DNA of 64,000 bases from Acinetobacter brisouioides (lineage in GTDB: Bacteria > Pseudomonadota > Gammaproteobacteria > Pseudomonadales > Moraxellaceae): assembly GCF_004331075.1 (NCBI RefSeq), contig NZ_SJNX01000004.1, positions 124,001-188,000 of the forward strand, read 5' to 3'. Shown here piece by piece: positions 52,369 to 62,391 of the stretch. The translations under genes were made by a program, and so were the position numbers. Under the pieces are notes generated by a model that made no database searches, had not been told where the DNA came from, and was given only the letters and a program-made list of their open reading frames with translations. The first letter of the stretch is position 1. The number at the start of each line of letters is the position of its first letter.

Positions 52369-54075
52369 ATGGCAAACATCTCTATTACGCCACGTTTATC
52401 AGGCTTTGCCCGTCGTTTAGTTGCAGATGGTCATATTTCTGAAGATAAAATGCTACAAGCGATTGAAGGGGCAAAAAAAGCTCGGCAAAACCTTGTACCT
52501 TATTTGATTGATCATTTGCATATTTCTTCATTAACCATTGCAGAAGCGATTGCAATTGAATTTAATGAGCCACTGTTTGATCTCTCTAGTTATGATCCTA
52601 TACAACTACCTCGTGATTTAGTTGAAGATAAACATATCTTAAAGCACCGAATTGTGCCGCTCATGCGACGGGGCAATAACATCTATGTGGCGATCAGCAA
52701 CCCGACTGATTTAGAAGCCATTGACGCGATTCGCTTCAACAGCAAGCTCAACCCTGAAATGGTGATTGTTGAGCATGATAAATTAGAAAAATTCATTGAA
52801 CAGTTTTTCGCTCAGGAAGATCAATTTAGCTTCGGTGATGAAGAGCTGGATATTTCATTAGAGGAGTCTTCGCCCACAGAACCTTCTGAGGATCAATCAA
52901 AAGAAGACGAAGCTCCAATTGTCAAATACATTAACAAACTCCTTGTCGACGCGATTCGTATGGGTGCATCAGATTTGCACTTTGAACCTTACGAAAAATC
53001 TTATCGAGTCCGTTACCGTGTTGATGGTGTGTTACGCCAAATTGCCAATCCACCACTACAATTGGCAAATCGCCTTGCCTCTCGTTTAAAAGTCATGTCT
53101 CAAATGGACATTTCAGAAAAACGAGTTCCTCAAGATGGTCGTATTAAACTCAAGCTCTCGAAAACCAAAGCCATTGATTTTCGTGTCAACTCTTTGCCTA
53201 CTTTATTTGGTGAAAAGATTGTATTGCGTATTCTTGATCCATCGAGCGCAATGCTGGGGATTGATGCGCTAGGTTATGAAGAAGAACAAAAAGCCCTGTT
53301 TTTAGAAGCATTGCACCGACCTCAGGGGATGGTGCTGATTACAGGCCCAACTGGTTCGGGTAAAACCGTATCGCTCTATACGGGCTTGAATATTCTCAAC
53401 ACTGAAAACTCCAATATTTCTACTGCCGAAGACCCAGTCGAAATTAACCTTGAAGGGATTAATCAGGTCAACGTCAACCAGAAAGTTGGCTTAAGCTTTG
53501 CAGCAGCCTTACGTTCCTTCTTGCGTCAGGATCCTGACATTATTATGGTCGGGGAGATTCGTGACCTTGAAACTGCCGAAATTGCGATTAAGGCAGCACA
53601 AACAGGTCACATGGTGCTTTCAACTTTACACACCAATAGCGCACCAGAAACCCTGACTCGTTTACGTAACATGGGTGTGCCATCATTTAACATTGCAACT
53701 TCTGTAAATCTAGTGATTGCACAGCGTTTGGCACGTCGTTTATGTTCTAAATGCAAAATCCCAGCTGACATTCCACAAAACAGTTTGTATGAAATGGGAT
53801 TTACTCAGGAAGATTTAGAGAATCCAGAATTTAAAGTTTATCAACCTGTGGGTTGCCCTGAATGCCGCGAAGGTTATAAAGGTCGTTTGGGGATTTATGA
53901 AGTGATGAAAATCACACCTGAAATTTCCAAATTGATTATGGAAGATGGTAATGCTTTACAAATTGCCGAAACAGCAAAAAAACTGGGGTTTGCTGACCTT
54001 CGACGCTCAGGTTTAAAGAAAGTCATACAAGGGGTGACGTCTTTGCAAGAAGTCAATCGTGTCACTAGTGAATAA
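52369..54075 (+). CDS. pilB: Type IV pilus extension ATPase PilB
   Basis: About 568 residues. An N-terminal MshEN-like domain is followed by the secretion ATPase with Walker A G-P-T-G-S-G-K-T-V-S-L-Y and the Asp box E-D-P-V-E. G-E-I-R-D-L-E-T-A-E-I is the Walker B/His box region. Four Cys in C-S-K-C and C-P-E-C bind zinc. It powers pilin polymerisation for twitching and natural transformation. The frame opens at 52276; the ATG at 52369 gives MANISITPRLSGF, the usual PilB start. It begins the pilB-pilC-pilD-coaE operon. Confidence 0.96.
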   Translation: MANISITPRLSGFARRLVADGHISEDKMLQAIEGAKKARQNLVPYLIDHLHISSLTIAEAIAIEFNEPLFDLSSYDPIQLPRDLVEDKHILKHRIVPLMRRGNNIYVAISNPTDLEAIDAIRFNSKLNPEMVIVEHDKLEKFIEQFFAQEDQFSFGDEELDISLEESSPTEPSEDQSKEDEAPIVKYINKLLVDAIRMGASDLHFEPYEKSYRVRYRVDGVLRQIANPPLQLANRLASRLKVMSQMDISEKRVPQDGRIKLKLSKTKAIDFRVNSLPTLFGEKIVLRILDPSSAMLGIDALGYEEEQKALFLEALHRPQGMVLITGPTGSGKTVSLYTGLNILNTENSNISTAEDPVEINLEGINQVNVNQKVGLSFAAALRSFLRQDPDIIMVGEIRDLETAEIAIKAAQTGHMVLSTLHTNSAPETLTRLRNMGVPSFNIATSVNLVIAQRLARRLCSKCKIPADIPQNSLYEMGFTQEDLENPEFKVYQPVGCPECREGYKGRLGIYEVMKITPEISKLIMEDGNALQIAETAKKLGFADLRRSGLKKVIQGVTSLQEVNRVTSE

Positions 54076-54106
54076 TGCATAGCGAGATTAAAAAAAGGAT
54101 AATACT

Positions 54107-55333
54107 ATGGCGGTAAAAAAAGCTCAGGCGATGCCAATATTTGCCTATGCGGGGGTTGATCGCAAAGGTATTAAAGTCAAAGGGGAACTTTCGGCGCGCA
54201 ATATGGCTTTAGCCAAAATTACGCTACGAAAACAAGGGGTTGATGTCAAGTCCATTCGTGAAAAACGAAAAAATCTGCTGGAAAATATTTTAAAAAAGAA
54301 AGTATCCACACTCGACATCACCATTTTTACTCGTCAACTTGCAACCATGATGAAAGCGGGTGTACCGTTGGTTCAAAGCTTTGAGATTGTCGCTGAAGGT
54401 CTGGACAATCCTGCCATGCGCGAAGTAGTTTTAGGGATTAAAGGTGAAGTGGAAGGCGGTAACACGTTTACAGGTGCACTGCGAAAATATCCACAGTATT
54501 TCGATCGACTATTCTGCTCTCTCGTTGAATCAGGTGAACAATCTGGTGCTCTTGAAACCATGCTGGAACGTGTCGCAACCTATAAAGAAAAAAGTGAACT
54601 ATTAAAACAAAAAATTAAAAAAGCCATGAAATACCCTATGACCGTGATCGTGGTGGCGATCATCGTCACCATTATTTTGATGGTCAAAGTGGTTCCTGTC
54701 TTCCAAGACCTATTTACCTCTTTTGGTGCACAGTTGCCTGCCTTTACCCAAATGGTCGTGAACATGTCAAAATGGATGCAGGAATACTGGTTCATCTTGA
54801 TTATTGGGATTGGCTTGACTGTGTATGGCTTTTTAGAAGCGAAAAAACGCAATCAAAAATTCAGAGATAGCCTCGACAAACTCGCCTTAAAACTCCCTAT
54901 TTTTGGGGATTTGGTCTATAAAGCGATTATTGCTCGTTATAGCCGCACGCTTGCAACCACTTTTGCAGCAGGTGTTCCTCTGATTGATGCTCTAGAATCT
55001 ACGGCTGGTGCAACAAACAATATCGTGTATGAAACTGCAGTCATGAAAATTCGGGACGATGTCGCAACAGGGCAACAATTACAATTTGCGATGCGCGCTG
55101 CCAATATTTTCCCTTCTATGGCCATTCAGATGGTGGCGATCGGTGAAGAATCAGGTTCTCTAGATGCCATGCTAGACAAGGTTGCCAGCTACTATGAAAA
55201 TGAAGTTGACAATGCCGTCGATGGTTTAACTGCAATGATGGAACCCTTGATTATGGCAATTCTTGGGGTTCTTGTAGGTGGTCTGGTGATTGCCATGTAC
55301 CTCCCAATCTTCCAGATGGGTTCTGTGGTCTAA
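54107..55333 (+). CDS. pilC: Type IV pilus inner-membrane platform protein PilC
   Basis: A 408-residue protein with two GspF domains, each followed by transmembrane helices. F-T-R-Q-L-A-T-M-M-K-A-G-V-P-L-V-Q-S is typical of the first and Y-S-R-T-L-A-T-T-F-A-A-G-V-P-L-I-D-A-L of the second. It couples PilB to pilus assembly. It lies 31 bases after pilB, with AAGGA before its ATG, and overlaps pilD by one base (TAATG). Confidence 0.96.
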   Translation: MAVKKAQAMPIFAYAGVDRKGIKVKGELSARNMALAKITLRKQGVDVKSIREKRKNLLENILKKKVSTLDITIFTRQLATMMKAGVPLVQSFEIVAEGLDNPAMREVVLGIKGEVEGGNTFTGALRKYPQYFDRLFCSLVESGEQSGALETMLERVATYKEKSELLKQKIKKAMKYPMTVIVVAIIVTIILMVKVVPVFQDLFTSFGAQLPAFTQMVVNMSKWMQEYWFILIIGIGLTVYGFLEAKKRNQKFRDSLDKLALKLPIFGDLVYKAIIARYSRTLATTFAAGVPLIDALESTAGATNNIVYETAVMKIRDDVATGQQLQFAMRAANIFPSMAIQMVAIGEESGSLDAMLDKVASYYENEVDNAVDGLTAMMEPLIMAILGVLVGGLVIAMYLPIFQMGSVV

Positions 55334-56193
55334 TGTTAGAACTTATCAGTTATTTTGCACAGAACTCTATAGCACTCTATCTCGCTATTGGTTTAATCAG
55401 CTTATGTGTGGGTAGTTTTTTAAATGTCGTCATTTTTCGCACCCCTCAAATGATGGAACAGGAGTGGAAGCAGGAGTGCCAGCTACTGTTACACCCTGAA
55501 CAGCCCATCATTGAACATGCAAAACTTACGCTAAGCAGCCCACCTTCAACCTGCCCGAATTGCCATACAGCCATTCGCTGGTATCAGAATATTCCTGTCG
55601 TGAGTTGGTTAGCATTGCGTGGGCGCTGTGGCAGTTGCCAACATTCCATCAGCAAACGTTATCCACTGGTTGAACTACTCACCTGTCTCTGTTCTTTGGT
55701 TATCGTCGCTATGTTCGGTGCAACATGGCAAATGCTGTGTGGTGTAGTACTGACTTGGGTACTGATTGCCCTCACCTTTATTGACTTTGATACCCAACTG
55801 TTACCTGACCGCTTTACCTTGACGTTAGCAGGCGCTGGATTAGCCATTAACAGCTTTGGCATTTATACATCACCAACACTGTCGATTTGGGGAGCTGTGA
55901 TTGGTTTTCTATGCTTATGGATTGTTTATATCCTGTTTAAGTTGATTACAGGTAAAGAAGGCATGGGCTACGGAGACTTTAAGCTTCTTGCTGCACTTGG
56001 TGCATGGATGGGCCCCATGATGCTACCGTTGATTATTTTATTGTCTTCTATGGTGGGTGCTATCATCGGAATCATTTTGCTGAAGATACGTAAAGAAAAT
56101 CAACCTTTCGCTTTTGGCCCCTATATCGCGATTGCAGGCTGGATTGCTTTTTTATGGGGCAATGACATTATGAAAATCTACTTGGGTCAATAA
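55333..56193 (+). CDS. pilD: Prepilin peptidase/N-methyltransferase PilD
   Basis: A 286-residue inner-membrane aspartic protease that cleaves and methylates type IV prepilins and related pseudopilins. The cytoplasmic loop has the two zinc-binding Cys pairs (C-P-N-C-H and C-G-S-C-Q). The catalytic Asp residues are in F-I-D-F-D-T-Q-L-L-P-D and G-M-G-Y-G-D-F-K. It shares a base with pilC and ends 1 base before coaE. Confidence 0.96.
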   Translation: MLELISYFAQNSIALYLAIGLISLCVGSFLNVVIFRTPQMMEQEWKQECQLLLHPEQPIIEHAKLTLSSPPSTCPNCHTAIRWYQNIPVVSWLALRGRCGSCQHSISKRYPLVELLTCLCSLVIVAMFGATWQMLCGVVLTWVLIALTFIDFDTQLLPDRFTLTLAGAGLAINSFGIYTSPTLSIWGAVIGFLCLWIVYILFKLITGKEGMGYGDFKLLAALGAWMGPMMLPLIILLSSMVGAIIGIILLKIRKENQPFAFGPYIAIAGWIAFLWGNDIMKIYLGQ

Positions 56194-56194
56194 G

Positions 56195-56803
56195 ATGTAT
56201 GTGATTGGTCTCACAGGTGGTATTGGTAGTGGTAAAACAGTTGCCAGCGACTGGTTTGCCAAACAAGGCATTCAAGTGGTCGATGCCGATGTGGTTGCAC
56301 GTGAAGTGGTACAAGTTGGACAACCTGCCCTACTACAAATTCAACAGCAATTGGGTGACTGGGTCATTTTGGAAAATGGTGAACTGAATCGCCGTGCTTT
56401 ACGTGAGTATATTTTTCAGCATCCCGATGCGAAAAAGACGCTAGAAAATATTACACACCCCATAATTCGGCAAAGCATCGTTCAACAGCTACAAACTGCT
56501 GGAAGTCCCTATGTGATTTTGGTATCGCCCCTGCTATTTGAGACGGAGCAAACGCATCTGACTCAGCGTAATCTGCTGATTGACACGCCAGAGCATTTAC
56601 AATTACACCGAGCTACTCAGCGTGATCAAATTTCACATCAGCATATTCAAACGATTATGTCACATCAAATGCCACGTGAAGAAAAACAACAACGTGCCGA
56701 TGATATTGTGGTCAATGATGGAGAGCTTGCACATTTATATGCACAGCTCGAACCCTTACATCTGCAATATTTAAACTATGCAAAAAAAACAGCCTCAATG
56801 TGA
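56195..56803 (+). CDS. coaE: Dephospho-CoA kinase
   Basis: A 202-residue kinase for the last step of CoA synthesis. The P-loop G-L-T-G-G-I-G-S-G-K-T is at the start and D-A-D-V-V-A-R-E-V follows. It is the last gene of the pil operon, as in many gammaproteobacteria. The stop codon lies inside a terminator hairpin, and the gene overlaps the convergent DMT transporter gene by 9 bases. Confidence 0.95.
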   Translation: MYVIGLTGGIGSGKTVASDWFAKQGIQVVDADVVAREVVQVGQPALLQIQQQLGDWVILENGELNRRALREYIFQHPDAKKTLENITHPIIRQSIVQQLQTAGSPYVILVSPLLFETEQTHLTQRNLLIDTPEHLQLHRATQRDQISHQHIQTIMSHQMPREEKQQRADDIVVNDGELAHLYAQLEPLHLQYLNYAKKTASM

Positions 56804-56815
56804 GGCTGTTTTTTT
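56783..56815. terminator. Bidirectional terminator shared by coaE and the DMT transporter gene
   Basis: Perfect 15-bp arms AAAAAAACAGCCTCA / TGAGGCTGTTTTTTT with a three-base loop. Both convergent stop codons fall in it. Confidence 0.92.
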
Positions 56816-57718
56816 CTGTGCATTTAGTTGCTGTTGCAATGGGTCTTTACGGTTAAACCAGCGCCAAGGCTGTAACGCCCCCACACCCATACCAACCAGT
56901 CCGAAAATCATTGCGGTATTTAATGGTTCACCCAAAAGCGGCACAGCGACAATCGCCGCCATAAACGGGGCAAGCGTGACAATACTGCCCGTTTTAAATG
57001 CACCTAAACGCTCAATTGCCGCGACATAACTCAGGGTTGCAACAATTACCACCAACACACCATGAAACAAGCCCTGAATGGCTAAATGCATCAGGCTAGC
57101 TTCCTGAAAATGTTTCGGCAAAAACAGGATATAAATTGGCAGGTAAATCAGTGCCGACCAAATTGCCACACCACTCATCGACTGCCAAGCAGATAATTTC
57201 CAATGTTTAAGCAACACAGTAAAAATACCCCACCAAATGGCAGACAGGAAAAATAAGCCATCGCCAATACTCAGGGCAACATGCGTCTGCTCATACATCA
57301 TCACACTCATGGCGGAAATTGCCCCGAGCATAATAATCAGGCTGATCCAGGTATGTTTATCAAAAGGTTGCTTAAACAACACATAAGCAGCAACCGCAGT
57401 ACATAATGGAATACAACCATTGAGGAAAATCGCAGCGTGTGCTGCAGGGACATAATGAAATGCCGAGTACGACGTCAGACAGTACGCGACCCCACCGAGT
57501 AACCCTAAAATAAATGGCTCTTTTTTCCACAAAAATGCGGTTTCACGCCGCCAGATTAAAATCGGCATTAAAATCGTAAAACCAATGGCAAACCTGAGCG
57601 CACAAATATCCCATGCACTGATATGCCAACCTGCATTCAGTCGGGAAAAGATGGTAAAGCCACCCCAAATCAGCATGGTAATGGCAACAAATAAATACCC
57701 TTGGGTACGTGAAGTCAT
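56795..57718 (-). CDS. EamA/DMT-family transporter
   Basis: A 307-residue inner-membrane protein with ten hydrophobic segments in two EamA repeats. Members export amino acids, metabolites or take up small solutes; the substrate cannot be predicted. The last residues are K-K-T-A-S-H. It ends inside the shared terminator and starts 18 bases after the rlmB stop. Confidence 0.85.
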   Translation of the reverse strand: MTSRTQGYLFVAITMLIWGGFTIFSRLNAGWHISAWDICALRFAIGFTILMPILIWRRETAFLWKKEPFILGLLGGVAYCLTSYSAFHYVPAAHAAIFLNGCIPLCTAVAAYVLFKQPFDKHTWISLIIMLGAISAMSVMMYEQTHVALSIGDGLFFLSAIWWGIFTVLLKHWKLSAWQSMSGVAIWSALIYLPIYILFLPKHFQEASLMHLAIQGLFHGVLVVIVATLSYVAAIERLGAFKTGSIVTLAPFMAAIVAVPLLGEPLNTAMIFGLVGMGVGALQPWRWFNRKDPLQQQLNAQKKTASH

Positions 57719-57736
57719 TATCGGCTCAAAGTTGAC

Positions 57737-58486
57737 TTAAACGAGATTACGCTGACGGCAAGCTTCATAGAGTGCCATACCAGCCGCCACACTGACATTT
57801 AAACTTTGTAGATTGCCTGCCATTGGAATATACACCGTTTGATCACACTGACCTTGGGTAATCGGACGTAAACCTGTATCTTCTGCGCCCATAACAATCG
57901 TCACTGCGCCAGTAAAATCAAACTTTTGAATTGGCAGCGCTTTTTCATCAAGCATGGTGCCAACCACACGCACATGATGTTGGTCTTTGATATGTGCCAA
58001 AGTACGTGCCAAGTTCGTCACTTGAATAAACGCCACTTTTTCTGCCCCGCCTGCAGCAACCTTGCGTGCCGTTGGCGTTAAACTTGCAGAACGGTCACGC
58101 GGAACAATCACCGCTTGCACGCCCATTGCAGCGGCAGTACGAATACATGCGCCCAAATTATGTGGGTCAGTCACTTGATCGAGTGCCAACAACAATGCAT
58201 CTGGGTTCTGCTCAAGCAAATCATCAAGGTCTTTTTCATTTAAAGTTGGATGTGCACGCACCGCTGCCACCACACCTTGGTGAAAAGGTAAACCTGCCAG
58301 CTTTTCCAAGCTATCACGGCTGGCTTTTTGCACACTAATTCCAAACGGTTCAGCCAACTGTAAAATACGCTGCAAACGCTGATCGTCACGTCCTTTAAGG
58401 GTAAATAAAGTCAGTACCCGTTCTGGCTCAAGTTCCAACAGTGATTCCACTGAATGTACGCCATAATAGTATTCTGGTTTTGCCAT
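57737..58486 (-). CDS. rlmB: 23S rRNA (guanosine-2251-2'-O)-methyltransferase
   Basis: A 249-residue SPOUT methyltransferase. The N-terminal RNA-binding part starts Y-Y-Y-G-V-H-S-V-E-S-L-L. The catalytic part has D-x-V-x-D-P-H-N-L-G-A-C-I-R-T-A, V-M-G-A-E-D-T-G-L-R and I-P-M-A-G-N-L-Q-S-L-N-V-S-V-A, the three SPOUT motifs of TrmH/RlmB. It modifies G2251 in the P-loop of 23S rRNA. Confidence 0.95.
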   Translation of the reverse strand: MAKPEYYYGVHSVESLLELEPERVLTLFTLKGRDDQRLQRILQLAEPFGISVQKASRDSLEKLAGLPFHQGVVAAVRAHPTLNEKDLDDLLEQNPDALLLALDQVTDPHNLGACIRTAAAMGVQAVIVPRDRSASLTPTARKVAAGGAEKVAFIQVTNLARTLAHIKDQHHVRVVGTMLDEKALPIQKFDFTGAVTIVMGAEDTGLRPITQGQCDQTVYIPMAGNLQSLNVSVAAGMALYEACRQRNLV

Positions 58487-58525
58487 GAACGGGTGACCTC
58501 AAAAACGATACAAATAAAAAAATAA

Positions 58526-58553
58526 AATCCTGCAAAGCCAACTTTACAGGATT
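58526..58553 (-). terminator. Terminator after ppnP
   Basis: On the minus strand AATCCTGTAAAG / CTTTGCAGGATT with a four-base loop and a T-rich tail, between ppnP and rlmB. Confidence 0.8.
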
Positions 58554-58592
58554 GATGATGAGCATAGTTTAACGGATTTTACCGTGATTTGC

Positions 58593-58916
58593 TTAACCTT
58601 CTAGATGGCAAACATAGTCCAGTACATCGTCAGTTTCAATTTTGAATTTGCTGTTGCCTGGTACATAAAATGATTGCCCTGCACGGAAAAGCTCGCTAGT
58701 TTCACTGTCTGCAATTGTTACGCGACATTCACCTGAAATAATTTCCATACGTTCAGGAACATGCGTTTCAAATGTAAGTGGTTGTTCTGTAGGCAAAATA
58801 ACACCAAGCGTTTTTTTAGTGCCATCTTCAAATTGAACTGTATGGCTAATACATAAACCACCAAAATAAACATTTGATTTTTTTACGACAGAAACATGAT
58901 CATACTGAGCAGACAT
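58593..58916 (-). CDS. ppnP: Pyrimidine/purine nucleoside phosphorylase (DUF1255)
   Basis: About 107 residues, a small cupin. V-K-K-S-N-V-Y-F-G-G, K-T-L-G-V-I-L-P and F-x-V-P-G-N-S-K-F are family hallmarks. PpnP phosphorolyses a wide range of nucleosides. The frame is open to 58940, but the ATG at 58916 has GGAGA 7 bases upstream and starts at the family N-terminus. The gene is its own transcription unit. Confidence 0.92.
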   Translation of the reverse strand: MSAQYDHVSVVKKSNVYFGGLCISHTVQFEDGTKKTLGVILPTEQPLTFETHVPERMEIISGECRVTIADSETSELFRAGQSFYVPGNSKFKIETDDVLDYVCHLEG

Positions 58917-58940
58917 GCATATTCTCCAAATAATGTGCAT

Positions 58941-59521
58941 TTATTGTAAATACGTGGATCTAGTTTAAATAGGGCTGAGGCTTGAATCAATCACCATCTG
59001 ATTTTAATGTAAATTAATATGAGTTCGATGATTTTTTACTCAACACATTGAAAATAAATGAATCATGATGGAGGAGCCTTACAGTTTTGACTCATATCTC
59101 AGGGTTAACCTTCAGTTCGACCTGAGAAGCACAACGTCACAAGGCTTTCGGGATGTATAGTATTGCCGCACAAGGACAACCCTCTTGCACACTCAAAATG
59201 TATTTTGAGAATGTGGATTGCAAACTCAGTCAAATACCATTATCTTTTTAATATATTGAAAAACAATACCTTAAAAATGCAGTCCTGATCTCAAACAGAG
59301 AACAGATGTTTCTGCACATCCTGTTCTTTCTATACATTTCATATTGGTCTCAGGTTAAATGAGCAAATCCTATAGCAAACTGGCTGTTTTACTGTACGAA
59401 TTGCAGATTGATATAAAAATCTTGTTTACAGTGCCAAGATGTTTTGTATGATCGTTGTCAAAGATGAAGCCGGTATGACTTAAAACCTCATTTATTTCAA
59501 ACATCATTTCTCGCAGTCTGG
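58941..59521. other. Long intergenic region between ppnP and recN
   Basis: About 580 bases containing no gene I can support. Two short plus-strand frames, starting near 59068 and 59153, read well for about 30 codons each and might be worn remnants of something older, but I cannot identify them. The recN promoter is expected near the right end; I see no unmistakable SOS box. Confidence 0.4.
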
Positions 59522-59533
59522 ATGCGTCCATAT

Positions 59534-61210
59534 ATGTTGACTCACTTAACTCTGATTAACTTTGCTTTGGCTGATCATTTAGCCTTGGATATTGAAGCAG
59601 GCTTTCATGTCCTCACGGGAGAAACGGGTGCGGGTAAATCCCTGCTACTCGATGCACTTTCTGTCTGTCTTGGGGAACGTACAGACAGTCATATGGTACG
59701 TTATGGCACAGATAAAGCCGATGTCACTGCCATTTTTAGCTATGCTGAACATTCTGCCGAAGCACAGTGGTTGGCGACACATGAACTGGCTGATGAATCT
59801 GGCGAGATTCATTTACGTCGGGTGATTTTTTCCACAGGACGCAGTAAGGCATGGATTAATGGACGTCCAAGCAGCCTTGCAGAACTCAAAGATCTCGGGC
59901 GTTTGCTGGTTCAGCTTTACAGTCAGCATAGTCAGCAACAACTGCTTGAGCCGCCTTACCCAAAACAGTGGCTCGACCGTTATAGCAACTTTGCTGAACC
60001 TGCCCAAACAGTACGCGATGCCTACAGCGCATGGCAAAAAGCCATTCGTCAGCATGAGCATGCCTTACATGCTCAAGCCACTCGCCTGCAACGCATTGCC
60101 ACACTTGAACTGCAACTTGAAGAACTCGAAGATACCTTACAGTACAATTATGCTGAAATTGAGCAGGAGTTTGACCGACTCAGCCACCATGAACATATCA
60201 TGCAGGACTGTGCCTACGGTTTAAATGTACTCGATGAAGGCGAGCAAAACCTGACTCAGGAACTGGCGAGTGTCGTACGTCGCTTTGAAAGTCACGTCGG
60301 ACGCAGTGAGCAACTCTCCAGTATTTATACGGCGCTAGTCAACGCACAAAGTGAACTCGAAGATGCAACGGCAAATCTGCGCCAGTTTATTGATCGTCAA
60401 AGTTTTGATCCTGAACGCATGGAACAGCTCAATCAGCAGCTAGAGATCTTTCACCGCTTAGCACGCAAATACCGTGTCCAACCCGATGAGTTACATGCTG
60501 AATATGCCAAATGGCAGCAAGAACTGGAGCAACTACAACAACTGGATAATCCTGAAACCCTTGCCGAACAAGTCAAGCAAACCGAACAGGAATTTATGGC
60601 TTTTGCTCAGCAACTCGATCAACAACGTCGTGATGCTGCAGCACCACTTGCCAAGCTGTTGACTGAGCAAGTCAAACCATTGGCACTACCTGAAGCCTAT
60701 TTTGAATTTAAATTTGAGCCACTCGAACAACCGAATGCTGAAGGTCTAAGCTTTATTCAGTTATTGTTTACTGCCAACAAAGGTATTCCTGCACAGCCCC
60801 TCGCCCGTGTCGCATCAGGCGGTGAATTGTCACGGATTGCCTTGGTCATGCAAGTCATGAATGCTGAAAAAACTGATGCAGAAGTCTTGGTTTTCGATGA
60901 AATTGATGTCGGGATCAGCGGCGGCACAGCCGAAATTGTCGGGCGTTTACTTTCAGATTTAGCACAACATGTGCAAATTCTGTGTATTACGCATCAAGCA
61001 CAGGTTGCCGCACAGTCCGATCATCATTTACTGGTTCAAAAACAACAAAGCGACCCTGCCAGCAGCACCATTTTTGCCCTGAACGAAGAGCAGCGTATTC
61101 AGGAACTGGCACGTATGACGGGTGGGATTGAAATCAATGACACGACTTTGCAACATGCCAAGCAGTTACGCCAATTGAAATTTCAGCACACGAAGATCGA
61201 AAAATCCTGA
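59534..61210 (+). CDS. recN: DNA repair protein RecN
   Basis: About 558 residues, an SMC-like ATPase for double-strand-break repair. L-T-G-E-T-G-A-G-K-S-L-L-L-D-A-L is Walker A near residue 31. Long coiled coils lie in the middle. The signature R-V-A-S-G-G-E-L-S-R and Walker B V-F-D-E-I-D-V-G-I-S-G follow. The frame begins at ATG 59522; the homologous start is the ATG at 59534. Neither has a clear ribosome-binding site. It acts with RecBCD, also in this window. Confidence 0.95.
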   Translation: MLTHLTLINFALADHLALDIEAGFHVLTGETGAGKSLLLDALSVCLGERTDSHMVRYGTDKADVTAIFSYAEHSAEAQWLATHELADESGEIHLRRVIFSTGRSKAWINGRPSSLAELKDLGRLLVQLYSQHSQQQLLEPPYPKQWLDRYSNFAEPAQTVRDAYSAWQKAIRQHEHALHAQATRLQRIATLELQLEELEDTLQYNYAEIEQEFDRLSHHEHIMQDCAYGLNVLDEGEQNLTQELASVVRRFESHVGRSEQLSSIYTALVNAQSELEDATANLRQFIDRQSFDPERMEQLNQQLEIFHRLARKYRVQPDELHAEYAKWQQELEQLQQLDNPETLAEQVKQTEQEFMAFAQQLDQQRRDAAAPLAKLLTEQVKPLALPEAYFEFKFEPLEQPNAEGLSFIQLLFTANKGIPAQPLARVASGGELSRIALVMQVMNAEKTDAEVLVFDEIDVGISGGTAEIVGRLLSDLAQHVQILCITHQAQVAAQSDHHLLVQKQQSDPASSTIFALNEEQRIQELARMTGGIEINDTTLQHAKQLRQLKFQHTKIEKS

Positions 61211-61303
61211 GTAAAAACTATTGGCGAAAGCGATTTACTCTTGTATGTTGATAAAAGGTCTCAATATAACATTGAACAACTAGATTTTAGGAGAACGGCT
61301 TAG

Positions 61304-61858
61304 GTGAGCAAACAATATTTGACGCATCGTTGTCTCATTGCTCCCCCTGATATGGCAGATGATTTTTTTGCCAACACCGTGATTTATTTGGCACGCCACG
61401 ATGCCGATGGTGCACAGGGAATTATTATTAATCGCCCTGCAGGGATTCAGGTCAAAGAGTTACTCAATGACTTGGAAATTGACGCAGACAATGTACAACC
61501 GCACGAGGTGCTACAAGGCGGACCACTACGCCCTGAGGCAGGTTTTGTCTTACATACTGGACAACCCGTCTGGCATTCCTCAATTGCGGTCGGTGAAAAT
61601 CTGTGTATTACCACCAGCAAAGATATTTTAGATGCGATTGCTCACAATGAAGGTGTTGGACGTTATCAGATTGCGTTGGGCTATGCCAGTTGGACCAAAA
61701 ACCAGCTTGAAGAAGAAATCGCCCGTGGTGACTGGCTGATGTGTGATGCCGACATGGATCTGATTTTTAACCTGCCGTACCCTGACCGTTGGGACGCTGC
61801 CTATAAAAAAATCGGCATTGATCGTAACTGGCTTGCCTCCGAGATTGGTCATGCCTGA
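61304..61858 (+). CDS. YqgE/AlgH family protein
   Basis: A 184-residue protein of the UPF0301/AlgH family. [18 protein letters not shown] at the N-terminus and [16 protein letters not shown] are diagnostic. The start is GTG at 61304 with AGGAG at the right distance. Function is uncertain (described as a transcriptional regulator of alginate genes in Pseudomonas). Its last 8 bases overlap ruvX, a conserved gene pair. Confidence 0.92.
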   Translation: MSKQYLTHRCLIAPPDMADDFFANTVIYLARHDADGAQGIIINRPAGIQVKELLNDLEIDADNVQPHEVLQGGPLRPEAGFVLHTGQPVWHSSIAVGENLCITTSKDILDAIAHNEGVGRYQIALGYASWTKNQLEEEIARGDWLMCDADMDLIFNLPYPDRWDAAYKKIGIDRNWLASEIGHA

Positions 61859-62288
61859 AGCGATGCAAACCCTTATGGCATTTGACTTCGGCACACAAAA
61901 AATGGGCATTGCCGTCGGTCAGTCAGCCATTCAGAATGTGAATCCGCTCCCTCTTTTTCCCATGAAAGACGGTATTCCCAATTGGGATGAGTTGCTAAAA
62001 CTGGTCAAGCAATGGCAGCCAGATGTATTTCTGGTGGGGCTTCCTTTGAATATGGATGATTCAGAATCTGATTTATCCATGCGCGCACGCAAATTTGCCC
62101 GCCGCTTACGCCATCAAACCAACATTACGACGTGGATGCTGGATGAGCGTTTGACCACACGCGAAGCCCGTGAAGAACTCAGTGCCTTTCAGCGTCAAGG
62201 GCGTGCCAAACGCGTAGCTGCCGATAGTCTCGCAGCAGGATTATTACTAGAAAGCTGGTATCGTGAACCCGAAGGGATCACACCTTAA
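61851..62288 (+). CDS. ruvX: Holliday junction resolvase-like RuvX (YqgF)
   Basis: About 145 residues with an RNase H-like fold. [14 protein letters not shown] with the first Asp is at the start; [18 protein letters not shown] and the C-terminal D-S-L-A-A segment complete the site. It is essential in many bacteria, with a role in 16S pre-rRNA processing. The frame opens at 61818, but ATG 61851 gives the family start and a short overlap with yqgE. Confidence 0.93.
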   Translation: MPEAMQTLMAFDFGTQKMGIAVGQSAIQNVNPLPLFPMKDGIPNWDELLKLVKQWQPDVFLVGLPLNMDDSESDLSMRARKFARRLRHQTNITTWMLDERLTTREAREELSAFQRQGRAKRVAADSLAAGLLLESWYREPEGITP

Positions 62289-62307
62289 AACTTGAAGTTC
62301 AAGGCAT

Positions 62308-62339
62308 AAAAAAACCTGCAATTTAATGCAGGTTTTTTT
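62308..62339. terminator. Terminator after ruvX
   Basis: AAAAAAACCTGCA / TGCAGGTTTTTTT with a six-base loop; symmetrical, so it may also serve the convergent efflux operon. Confidence 0.92.
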
Positions 62340-62391
62340 ATTGGGAAAATAAGACAAAGTCAAAGTTTAGGTGATGTGCCCAAAGACTGGC

